A DNA stretch of 64,000 nt from CAYOPZ01 sp964406005 (GTDB taxonomy: Bacteria > Bacteroidota > Bacteroidia > Bacteroidales > SM23-62): contig CAYOPZ010000008.1 of the NCBI GenBank assembly GCA_964406005.1, positions 1-64,000 of the forward strand, given 5' to 3'. The position numbers and the translations under genes are program-made. The notes beneath the pieces are model-generated. The model saw only the letters and a list, made by a program, of their open reading frames with translations. It made no database searches and was not told the origin of the DNA. Below, piece after piece: positions 7,745 to 14,818 of this stretch. Position 1 is the first letter of the stretch; each line of letters begins with the position of its first letter.

Positions 7745-8880
7745 ATAATTGCTCCATCCCACAGCTGTTCAAGAAAATATTTCCAGGGCATAATCATTAT
7801 ATTTCCCATCTTACGCGGAACAGGATCATTGGATACCAGTAAGAGTTCTTTAACATTGTATTCTTCCGCAAAACTCTTCAGTCCTCGCAGGTGTCTTGGC
7901 TGAACCATCTCGGTGGATTTGGTCTCAACGGCTACCTCGTGGTCACCCAGGATGAAATCGACTTCTATCTGGGAGGCGGTTCTCCAGTAAGATAAGGGGT
8001 AATCAAGCCCGGAGTAATGACTGTGAGCGTATATTTCGTGATATATATAATGTTCAAAAGCATGTCCGAATGATTCTCCCCCCGCTTCGATCTTTCCCCG
8101 TTTAAGAAGGTAATTGGCAATTCCGACATCGAAATAGTAGAATTTCGGAGATAGGATAACCCTTCTTTTTGGTCTTTTCTGGAATGAGGGCAAAAAACGC
8201 CCAATGAGTGTATCTTCAAGGATTTGAAAATATTCCCTGACTGTAGGAGAGCTTACTCCGCAATCGGTAGCAATGTTCGAGTAGTTTACCATCTCACCGT
8301 TTGAAAATGCCGCAATTTCAAGAAACCGGGAGAATGAACCGATGTTCCTTATTTTTGCCTCCGCTTTGATTTCGTCTCTAAGGTAACTGCCTGTATAGGC
8401 GGAGAGGAGTTTACGGGGATTACTTGAAAGATAGTGACGCGGCAGCAATCCGTTATTCAGCGCCCTTATCAGGTCAAAGTCATCAATCTCTTTAAATATT
8501 AGTGGATACAGCTCGATCCTGGCAGCTCTTCCGCCAAGGAGATTGCCGCCTGATTTCAGAATGTTGCGGGGGCTGGATCCGCAAAGGATAAACTGCCTGT
8601 TTCTGTTAACCATCATCCACTGGATTTCATTAAGCAGAGAAGGCAATCGTTGTATTTCATCTATAATTACCGGTGAACCGGTAGATGTTGCTTCCAGGAT
8701 CTCACGTAACAATGACGGATTACGAAGGAATCGTTCATATTCACTTGCCATAAGCAGATCAAAGTATGGTGAATCCGGGTAAAGCATTTTTAACAAAGTA
8801 CTCTTACCTGTCTGTCTTGCCCCCCACAGGAAAGCACTGTTTTCTTCAATGCCCTGAAATTTCTGCAGCCTTTTATACAT
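7741..8880 (-). CDS. AAA+ ATPase with DUF4143 domain
   Basis: The 379-residue protein has Walker A GARQTGKS at 20-27, Walker B VIIDEIQRL at 71-79 and sensor-like ILCGSSPRN. The C-terminal half (about 190-350) is DUF4143, with a winged-helix-like part and a restriction-nuclease-like motif (SQIEVDFILG...VAVETKS) where E and K could form a nuclease core. This ATP-binding family is widespread, patchily distributed and poorly understood. The surrounding DNA is AT-richer than the neighbours, which suggests acquisition. The start codon lies inside a repeated 9-mer that may be an operator. Confidence 0.85.
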   Translation of the reverse strand: MYKRLQKFQGIEENSAFLWGARQTGKSTLLKMLYPDSPYFDLLMASEYERFLRNPSLLREILEATSTGSPVIIDEIQRLPSLLNEIQWMMVNRNRQFILCGSSPRNILKSGGNLLGGRAARIELYPLIFKEIDDFDLIRALNNGLLPRHYLSSNPRKLLSAYTGSYLRDEIKAEAKIRNIGSFSRFLEIAAFSNGEMVNYSNIATDCGVSSPTVREYFQILEDTLIGRFLPSFQKRPKRRVILSPKFYYFDVGIANYLLKRGKIEAGGESFGHAFEHYIYHEIYAHSHYSGLDYPLSYWRTASQIEVDFILGDHEVAVETKSTEMVQPRHLRGLKSFAEEYNVKELLLVSNDPVPRKMGNIMIMPWKYFLEQLWDGAII

Positions 8881-8940
8881 GATAATTTAAACCATTACTT
8901 TTAAATATCATGATAATTTAAATCATAAAATTAAATTATC
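8881..8940. repeat. Three copies of a 9-mer (GATAATTTA) at the DUF4143 gene start
   Basis: GATAATTTA occurs at 8881-8889 and 8912-8920, and inverted as TAAATTATC at 8932-8940. The first copy touches the ATG of the ATPase gene. The centre-to-centre spacings are 31 and 20 bp, about three and two helical turns. This looks like an operator cluster; a role in autoregulation is inference. Confidence 0.45.
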
Positions 8941-8966
8941 TTGACCATAATTGCAAATTACATTGA

Positions 8967-9060
8967 ATTTTCCCTATGTTCCCACTCGTTCGCAGCAAAA
9001 CTCGCCCCGGGAATCCGGGGCTCGGACAGTACTGCTCACTCCGTGGAATATAGGGGAAAT
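8967..9060. repeat. Palindromic intergenic element, copy 1
   Basis: A 16-nt outer arm (8967-8982) pairs with 9045-9060 at 14 of 16 positions. A central hairpin CCCCGG-GAAT-CCGGGG lies at 9005-9020. The core reads AACTCGCC...GGCTCGGACAG. A second element near 63839-63925 has the same core and the same nested layout, so both belong to a dispersed palindrome family. This copy sits 52 bp before rpoN. Confidence 0.6.
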
Positions 9061-9111
9061 ATCATAAAAAATTCTTATATTTCTCCCTGTTTATGGGAAG
9101 TTTAGGGAATC

Positions 9112-10572
9112 ATGCTGAAGCAGAAATTATCGCAGAAGTTATTACAGAAATTATCCCCGCAGCACATACAGATGATCAAGCTGCTCGAGATTCCTGCGCA
9201 ACAGCTTGAGCAGAGAATAAAAAAGGAGCTTGAGGAGAATCCTGTTCTGGAGGAAGGGGCGGATGAGGCTGAAAACCCCAAACAGGAAGAGCCTGAAGAA
9301 GAGGTGAATTCCGATAATGACCTTGACCAGGAAGAATTTTCCCTGGATGACTACCTGAACGATGAAGACATCCCCAGTTACCGGCTGTCCACAGGCAACT
9401 ATTCCGGAGACGAAAAAAGGGAGGAGATACCTTTTTCCGTTGGGACATCCTTTCACGAACACCTGGAGGCCCAGCTTGGTCTGCGGGACCTGACGGAGAA
9501 ACAGGAGCTGCTGGCCCTATATATCCTGGGGAACATCGATGAAGACGGTTACCTGAGAAGGAAGCTGGATGCCATTGCGGATGACCTTGCCTTTTCGATG
9601 AATATAACCACCGACGAGGATGAGCTGAACGAGGTACTGAAGGTGATCCAGGATTTCGAGCCTGCCGGGGTGGGCGCCAGGAATCTTCAGGAATGTCTCC
9701 TGCTCCAGATCGCTAACAAGGAAAGGGAGGATCCAGTGATCGACCTTGCCTGGAAGATCCTCAAGGATCATTTTGACGAATTCACGAAGAAGCACTATGA
9801 GAAGATCGTCTCCCGCCTGAATGTATCGGAAAAGGAACTGAAGCCTGCCCTTGACGAGATCCTGAAGCTGAATCCCAAGCCCGGAAGCTCGTTCAGCGAC
9901 CCGCAGAACAAAAACATGCAGCATATCGTACCGGATTTTATCCTGGACAACGACGATGGCCAGCTGCAGTTGAGCCTGAATGCCAGAAACGTACCGGAAC
10001 TCAGGATCAGCCAGACATACAGCGATATGTTGCGGACCTATAATGCCAGTAAAAACAATGCTTCCAGGGAACAGAAGGATGCGATCACATTCGTCAAGCA
10101 AAAGCTCGATTCGGCAAAGTGGTTTATCGATGCCATTCGCCAGCGGCAGAACACCCTTATGCTGACCATGAATGCCATAATCAATTTCCAGGCCGCGTAT
10201 TTCATGGAGGGCGACGAGAAGCTGCTCAGGCCGATGATCCTCAAGGATATTGCCGAAATTACCGGGCTGGATATTTCCACGATCTCACGGGTTGCCAACA
10301 GCAAATACATCCAGACACATTTCGGTATCTTCCCCCTGAAGTATTTCTTTTCCGAAGGATTGCAGACCGACAGCGGGGAGGAGGTATCCACGCGGGAGAT
10401 CAAAAAGATCCTGGAAGAATGTATAGAGGGAGAGGACAAACGAAAACCCGTCACGGATGAAAAGCTTGCCGGGATCCTCCAGGAGAAGGGATACCAGATA
10501 GCCCGCCGTACCGTTGCCAAATACCGTGAACAGCTGAATATCCCGGTGGCCCGACTGCGGAAGGAGTTATAG
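9112..10572 (+). CDS. rpoN: RNA polymerase sigma-54 factor
   Basis: The 486-residue protein has sigma-54 region I at 1-50 (LSQKLLQKLSPQHIQMIKLL), an acidic region II (about 55-105), a core-binding domain (about 115-300) and a helix-turn-helix region with ITGLDISTISRVANSKYIQT. It ends in the RpoN box ARRTVAKYRE at 464-473, which reads the -24 promoter element. It directs transcription that depends on enhancer-binding ATPases; none is encoded in this window. The next gene starts directly after the stop. Confidence 0.97.
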   Translation: MLKQKLSQKLLQKLSPQHIQMIKLLEIPAQQLEQRIKKELEENPVLEEGADEAENPKQEEPEEEVNSDNDLDQEEFSLDDYLNDEDIPSYRLSTGNYSGDEKREEIPFSVGTSFHEHLEAQLGLRDLTEKQELLALYILGNIDEDGYLRRKLDAIADDLAFSMNITTDEDELNEVLKVIQDFEPAGVGARNLQECLLLQIANKEREDPVIDLAWKILKDHFDEFTKKHYEKIVSRLNVSEKELKPALDEILKLNPKPGSSFSDPQNKNMQHIVPDFILDNDDGQLQLSLNARNVPELRISQTYSDMLRTYNASKNNASREQKDAITFVKQKLDSAKWFIDAIRQRQNTLMLTMNAIINFQAAYFMEGDEKLLRPMILKDIAEITGLDISTISRVANSKYIQTHFGIFPLKYFFSEGLQTDSGEEVSTREIKKILEECIEGEDKRKPVTDEKLAGILQEKGYQIARRTVAKYREQLNIPVARLRKEL

Positions 10573-11178
10573 ATGGAAAAAGCCTCGAAAGCCATATCCT
10601 TTGTATTCCATCCTCTGCTGATGCCTTCGCTGGGGCTGCTTGTGCTTTTTAATTCCGGAACCTACCTGTCATACCTTCCGCCGGAGATCAAGCAATGGAT
10701 GTTCATCATCATATTTTTAAGCACCTGCGTATTGCCGCTCGGATTGATTCCCTTTATGATTTACCGGAATTTACTAAAGGATGTGTACATGCAGAAACGG
10801 CAGGAAAGATTTCTGCCTCTTGTTGTAAGCCTGATCCTGTATGCTTTTTGCTTCTACCTTATCCGGCGCATCGAAATCCCCAGATTCTACTCGGCCTTTA
10901 TACTGAGCAGCACACTGACCGTGCTGACAACCCTGCTGATAACCATCGGACTGAGGATCAGTATACATATGGCGGGTATAGGCGGATTGATCGCGCTTAT
11001 AGGGTACCTGTCGTTTTCCATGAACGTAAACCTTCAGTTTTACCTCATAGTTTCCGTTCTGCTCGCCGGCTTTCTGGGGACATCCAGGCTGCTGCTCGAA
11101 GCACATACTCCTGCAGAAGTCTATACCGGCTTTCTGGCAGGTTTCGGAACCGTGCTTATTTCCTTTATGCTTTACTGA
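10573..11178 (+). CDS. PAP2-like integral membrane protein with altered phosphatase motifs
   Basis: The 201-residue protein has about six membrane helices. SRLLLEAHTPAEVYTGF resembles motif 3 of type 2 phosphatidic acid phosphatases (SRx5Hx3D), but the last acidic residue is E. ISIHMAGIGG stands in the place of the PSGH motif. A related lipid phosphatase or a non-catalytic relative are both possible. Its ATG follows the rpoN stop with no gap, so the two are probably cotranscribed. The 3' end overlaps a convergent glycosyltransferase gene by 14 bp. Confidence 0.6.
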   Translation: MEKASKAISFVFHPLLMPSLGLLVLFNSGTYLSYLPPEIKQWMFIIIFLSTCVLPLGLIPFMIYRNLLKDVYMQKRQERFLPLVVSLILYAFCFYLIRRIEIPRFYSAFILSSTLTVLTTLLITIGLRISIHMAGIGGLIALIGYLSFSMNVNLQFYLIVSVLLAGFLGTSRLLLEAHTPAEVYTGFLAGFGTVLISFMLY

Positions 11179-12274
11179 CCGGTTGCAGGGGGGGATCCCT
11201 GAACAGCCTGTCCATCTCTTTCTCAAGCAACCCGGGATCGGGAGGCCAGGGACCTGCCTTGAAATCTTCAAGCTGCCGGATCGCCTTGCCGAGGTTGAAA
11301 TTTTTCTGGCTCATGGACAGGAACAGGCCCCTGCGCGAAAGATACCGGGAAAGATATTCCTGCTCTGTCTGTCCGGGGGTCGGGATGAGCATGGCTGTTT
11401 TCCCGAGGCTTGCCAGGTCCATGACGGAGGTGTAGCCGCTCCGGCAAATGATGTACCGTGCATTTTCCAGGAGGGACCGGATCCTGTGCGAAGGCAGATG
11501 TGAACACATGTTTATGCCCGGAGCTATTTCCCTTTGACCGGATTTTCCGGGCAGTCCCTGAAGAATAACCGCGGGCAGCGGTACTTCACGGATCTGCCCC
11601 AGGATGATGTTTTCAAGTTTTGTGCGCTGGGGCTCCGGCCCTGAGAGGGATACCACAAGCAGGGGCCGGTCACCGGGAGGCTCCGCACTGGCCGTCCGGC
11701 CGCATGCAAATCTCGACAGGACCCCTGTAAAGGTGGCATTCCGGGGGATACTGTATTTGTGGGCCAGTTCTCCCGAAAGGTTATTACCGGACGGGTGATC
11801 CGGTATCCAGCAACGGTGGAATTTCCGTATCATCAGGCGGATCATTCCTGCCGCGGGACGTTCCACGAATCCCAGGAATGCCGGGAACCGGAAATTGAGC
11901 TGGTGGGTGACAAGCACCGAGGGGATACGGGAATGCCAGAGTCCGTAACGGTTGTCGGAGATGATAAGCCCGGCTTTTGTCAGCCTGACTATTTTTTTCA
12001 GGCGATGATGTTCCATAAGGATGTCATATCCGAGCAGGGGTGTAATCAGAAATATTTTCAACCAGGCCGGAAGGGACCTGAAGTAGGTGATGTTTGCGGC
12101 GGAGCGGAAACGGATGCTTTTCAGGCCGGGGAATTCTCCACTCAGTAATTCCAGGGCGGCTCCGTCGGCTGCGATGATAGCCTCATGGCCCCGGTCAAGC
12201 AGCTTCCGGATGATCGAGATATCCCGGCTTGCGTGACCGAGTCCCCAGTTCAAGGGGCAGACCAGGATTCTCAT
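11165..12274 (-). CDS. MurG-like glycosyltransferase
   Basis: The 369-residue protein starts with MRILVCPLNWGLGHASRD, the glycine-rich N-terminal loop of GT-B enzymes related to GT28/MurG. The C-terminal half has LLVVSLSGPEPQR and the donor-binding stretch IICRSGYTSVMDLASLGKTA followed by PTPGQTEQEYL. It is predicted to move a sugar from a nucleotide sugar to an unknown acceptor. Its ATG overlaps the stop of the upstream radical SAM gene by 4 bp (ATGA), so the two are translationally coupled. Confidence 0.8.
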   Translation of the reverse strand: MRILVCPLNWGLGHASRDISIIRKLLDRGHEAIIAADGAALELLSGEFPGLKSIRFRSAANITYFRSLPAWLKIFLITPLLGYDILMEHHRLKKIVRLTKAGLIISDNRYGLWHSRIPSVLVTHQLNFRFPAFLGFVERPAAGMIRLMIRKFHRCWIPDHPSGNNLSGELAHKYSIPRNATFTGVLSRFACGRTASAEPPGDRPLLVVSLSGPEPQRTKLENIILGQIREVPLPAVILQGLPGKSGQREIAPGINMCSHLPSHRIRSLLENARYIICRSGYTSVMDLASLGKTAMLIPTPGQTEQEYLSRYLSRRGLFLSMSQKNFNLGKAIRQLEDFKAGPWPPDPGLLEKEMDRLFRDPPLQPVSKA

Positions 12275-13050
12275 CCGTAAACCGAGGTTTTTATGCCCAG
12301 CTCCCAGATCCTTGCGGCGATCGCTTCCAGTTCCGCAGGGGGGATCTTGTGAAGGGTCCTGACAGGGGTGTCCCGGGCGATGGTATATACCTGTACTTCC
12401 GCAGGCATGATTTCCCTGTAAAGTGCCGTCAGGGCCGACAGCTCCCTTTCGCTCGTATTGTCTATGAGGTTTCCGTTATGTTCACCCCTTATGAAAAGGG
12501 ACTGGATGATAAGATTGCCGGAGAACAGTTTCAGGTTTCTTACGATGTCCCCGAGTTTAATGCTGTCAGGCGGCCGGTTCAGGATCCTGAAAGTTTCCTC
12601 GATACCGGTATCCAGCTTAAGGATGTTCCTGTCGACCTGTTCCAGGGCTTCCTTTACTCCGGGTTTGTCGGCCAGGGAAGCATTCGACAGAACCGCGATC
12701 AGGCTTTCGGGCGTATACTGATCCCGGATCCGGATGGAATCCGTTATGATGCCATTGAATTCGGGGTGAAGCGTGGGTTCCCCGTTTCCGGCATAGGTCA
12801 GGGAGTCGGGCATGAGTCCCTCGTTCTTCATATCCAGCAGTTTCCTGACAAGGCTGTCCGCAATAAGTTTCCGGCCGGGGAATCCTTCCGGGGGAAGCTG
12901 TCTCTGCCGCGTCCATCCGCATTCGCAGTAGATACAGTTGAACGTACAGGTCTTCCCGTTGGCCGGAACCAGGTTAAGGCCCAGGGAAACGCCCAGCCTG
13001 CGGCTGATAACGGGGCCGAATATGATGTCTTCGAAAAGAAAAGTGGCCAT
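12271..13050 (-). CDS. Radical SAM protein
   Basis: The 259-residue protein has the iron-sulfur motif CTFNCIYC at C35, C39 and C42, plus the SAM-binding stretch YAGNGEPTLHPEF. The N-terminus FGPVISRRLGVSLGLNL matches a widespread radical SAM group of about 250-300 residues with no assigned reaction. It has no extra cluster-binding cysteine domain at its C-terminus. It is the first gene of a two-gene unit with the glycosyltransferase and is divergent from the hemerythrin gene, 104 bp away. Confidence 0.85.
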   Translation of the reverse strand: MATFLFEDIIFGPVISRRLGVSLGLNLVPANGKTCTFNCIYCECGWTRQRQLPPEGFPGRKLIADSLVRKLLDMKNEGLMPDSLTYAGNGEPTLHPEFNGIITDSIRIRDQYTPESLIAVLSNASLADKPGVKEALEQVDRNILKLDTGIEETFRILNRPPDSIKLGDIVRNLKLFSGNLIIQSLFIRGEHNGNLIDNTSERELSALTALYREIMPAEVQVYTIARDTPVRTLHKIPPAELEAIAARIWELGIKTSVYG

Positions 13051-13106
13051 GGTTCAGATAAGAGAACACCGGCAAAGGTACGTGAAGTTTTAAAATGATA
13101 TATATC

Positions 13107-13138
13107 ATTGATATCGAAAAGGCCTTGGTTTATATTTG
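13107..13138 (+). promoter_or_regulatory. Promoter of the hemerythrin gene (ATTG-20-TATATTTG)
   Basis: A -7 box TATATTTG at 13131-13138 follows an ATTG at 13107-13110 with a 20-bp spacer, close to the Bacteroidota TTTG/TAnnTTTG promoter. It lies 16 bp before the ATG at 13155. Confidence 0.5.
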
Positions 13139-13154
13139 AGATCAAATCCTGAAT

Positions 13155-13562
13155 ATGGCGGATAAACATACATGGAGGGAGGAATACAATACCGGGGTGA
13201 GTTTCATCGACGGGCAGCATAAGTATTTTTTCAAAATAATGGCGGACATTGAAGACAGCCTCGAAAAAGACATATGCAGGGAAACTGCCTCGAGGATCTT
13301 TTTCAGCCTGGCCCATTATGCAGAACATTATATGATCCAGGAGGAGATATACCTGAAGGAAGCGGATTTCCCGGGTATCGGGGAACACAAGAAATTGCAT
13401 GCAGGGTTTATAGAGCGGATGATCAAATTCCGGGAGGATTATGAAAAAGACGCCACCAACACCTGCGAGTCCCTCCTTCCCTTTCTCAACGAATGGTTTG
13501 ACAACCATATCCTGAAATACGACAAGGACGCCATTTCATACCTTAAGGGAAAAGGCTTATAA
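13155..13562 (+). CDS. Bacteriohemerythrin
   Basis: The 135-residue single-domain protein binds oxygen at a non-heme di-iron centre. H22, H78 and H82 (EHKKLH), and H118/D123 (NHILKYD) match family ligands. The second-helix motif reads HYMIQEE (H58 to E63), one residue longer than the usual HxxxE spacing, so the exact ligand there is uncertain. Likely roles are oxygen storage, sensing or scavenging in a microaerobic or anaerobic cell. The gene is a single unit; its end overlaps the convergent DUF4296 gene by 6 bp. Confidence 0.85.
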   Translation: MADKHTWREEYNTGVSFIDGQHKYFFKIMADIEDSLEKDICRETASRIFFSLAHYAEHYMIQEEIYLKEADFPGIGEHKKLHAGFIERMIKFREDYEKDATNTCESLLPFLNEWFDNHILKYDKDAISYLKGKGL

Positions 13563-13913
13563 TGGATTCGGATTCAGCGATTTAAGGGAATCATTGATCC
13601 GGGTCAGCTGCATGATGACCTCATCGTAAATCTCCACAAAATCCCCGGGCCTCCGGGTGTACCAGGCCAGTGTAGAATCGAAGTCAGCCCTGGTATATCC
13701 GTATTTTTCGAATATGTATGAATAATAATCAACGGAGTCGACCGAGCTGTGAATCTTTAAATGCTCCCCGCTGTACTGTATGGCAACCGTAAGGTGCAGG
13801 TCTACAAGCATGGGGACCAGCTTGTCTTCCGGTATCAGGCCCTTTTTTGATTTCCTGCCGCATGAAGTGAACAGGAACAATATGAGCATCCCGAAGATCA
13901 GCGCCTTTTGCAT
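13557..13913 (-). CDS. DUF4296-type lipoprotein
   Basis: I chose the ATG at 13913 (118 residues) because it gives a lipoprotein signal: MQKALIFGMLILFLFTSC with Cys at position 18. An upstream start at 14177 would translate the antisense of the porP frame. The region after the lipobox (LIPEDKLVPMLVDLHLTVAI) is typical of DUF4296, a small Bacteroidota lipoprotein family. It is the last gene of the operon with the SprB-like protein and PorP, 4 bp after the porP stop. The function is unknown; T9SS accessory work is inferred from context only. Confidence 0.8.
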   Translation of the reverse strand: MQKALIFGMLILFLFTSCGRKSKKGLIPEDKLVPMLVDLHLTVAIQYSGEHLKIHSSVDSVDYYSYIFEKYGYTRADFDSTLAWYTRRPGDFVEIYDEVIMQLTRINDSLKSLNPNPL

Positions 13914-13917
13914 AATT

Positions 13918-14817
13918 TTACTTGATGTCATTGAACCTGTACCCGAACATGATCTCATGTGTTCCGGTGTTGTGTTTGCGGAGATCCGAAAGGGTGATGT
14001 CATACGAATACCCGAAATAGATTTTTTCCTCATAGGAATAGCCTCCCAGTACGGATATGGCATCCCCTGTACGGTATGACAGCCCGAGCCAGACCATATC
14101 CTGCCAGAATACCCTGGTGTTGACATCGAACTGTATGGCTTTTGGCGCGGTGCCCTTGAGCATGGCGGAAGGCTCAAGCCTGAAATCCTCGTTGATCTGG
14201 TAGAAATATCCCCCGGTAAGGAAGAAATGGGTTTTCAGTTTGTTCAGTCCCGTACCGGAATCATACAGCTTCAGTTTCGTGTTTATCAGCTGTGCCGTGG
14301 AGAAACCCGCATAGAAATCCTTATGGTAAAGGTATACGCCCAGGTTGGCGTCAGGGACATAGCTTGAATAAACCGTGTTTTGCAGCGCCTGGTCCGAAGG
14401 ATCTTTCAGCACGATCTGGGTTCCGTCGACCTTGTATTGCATAAAACCCAGGGACAAACCCATGGACAGGCGCATGTCGCTTGGCAGTTCGATGTTGTAG
14501 GCATATACCCCTGTGATGGAGGTGCGGCTTGTGGGGCCGGTGACATCGTTGTAGATATAACCTCCGTAACCCATGGGCATCGTGGAATGGGGGCCGAAGA
14601 ATGAGAGAGCGTTTGTCAGGGGCGGATCGGTCAGGCCGACCCATTGGAAACGGTGGTTGGAACGGATCTGGAAGTAGGGTTCCACGCCGGCCACGGCCGG
14701 GTTGTACAGGATACTGTTGAACATGTACTGTGTATACAGCGGGGTCTGCTGCGCCCTGAGCTGTACCGCCGGTGTGCTTAAAACAATAAAAGTCAGTATG
14801 CCTGCAAGTCTTTTCAT
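13918..14817 (-). CDS. PorP/SprF-family type IX secretion outer-membrane protein (SprB-linked)
   Basis: The 299-residue protein has a signal peptide ending LRA-Q and the family start QQTPLYTQYMFNSILYNPAVAG, followed by alternating beta strands of an outer-membrane barrel. PorP/SprF proteins sit next to giant adhesins with type B sorting domains and help export or anchor them; SprF does this for SprB. The ATG at 14817 is one base past the stop of the SprB-like gene, a tight coupling. An alternative ATG at 14829 overlaps that gene. A second homolog lies at the head of the gldK operon. Confidence 0.9.
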   Translation of the reverse strand: MKRLAGILTFIVLSTPAVQLRAQQTPLYTQYMFNSILYNPAVAGVEPYFQIRSNHRFQWVGLTDPPLTNALSFFGPHSTMPMGYGGYIYNDVTGPTSRTSITGVYAYNIELPSDMRLSMGLSLGFMQYKVDGTQIVLKDPSDQALQNTVYSSYVPDANLGVYLYHKDFYAGFSTAQLINTKLKLYDSGTGLNKLKTHFFLTGGYFYQINEDFRLEPSAMLKGTAPKAIQFDVNTRVFWQDMVWLGLSYRTGDAISVLGGYSYEEKIYFGYSYDITLSDLRKHNTGTHEIMFGYRFNDIK

Positions 14818-14818
14818 G

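Noticed and set aside
11165..11178. Overlap of the PAP2-like and glycosyltransferase genes as a sign of a wrong frame
   Set aside because: Both proteins have full family features; a 14-bp convergent overlap of the 3' ends is ordinary in this compact genome.
13914..14177. N-terminal extension of the DUF4296 lipoprotein
   Set aside because: The extension lies fully inside porP in another frame, and the ATG at 13913 gives a perfect lipobox.
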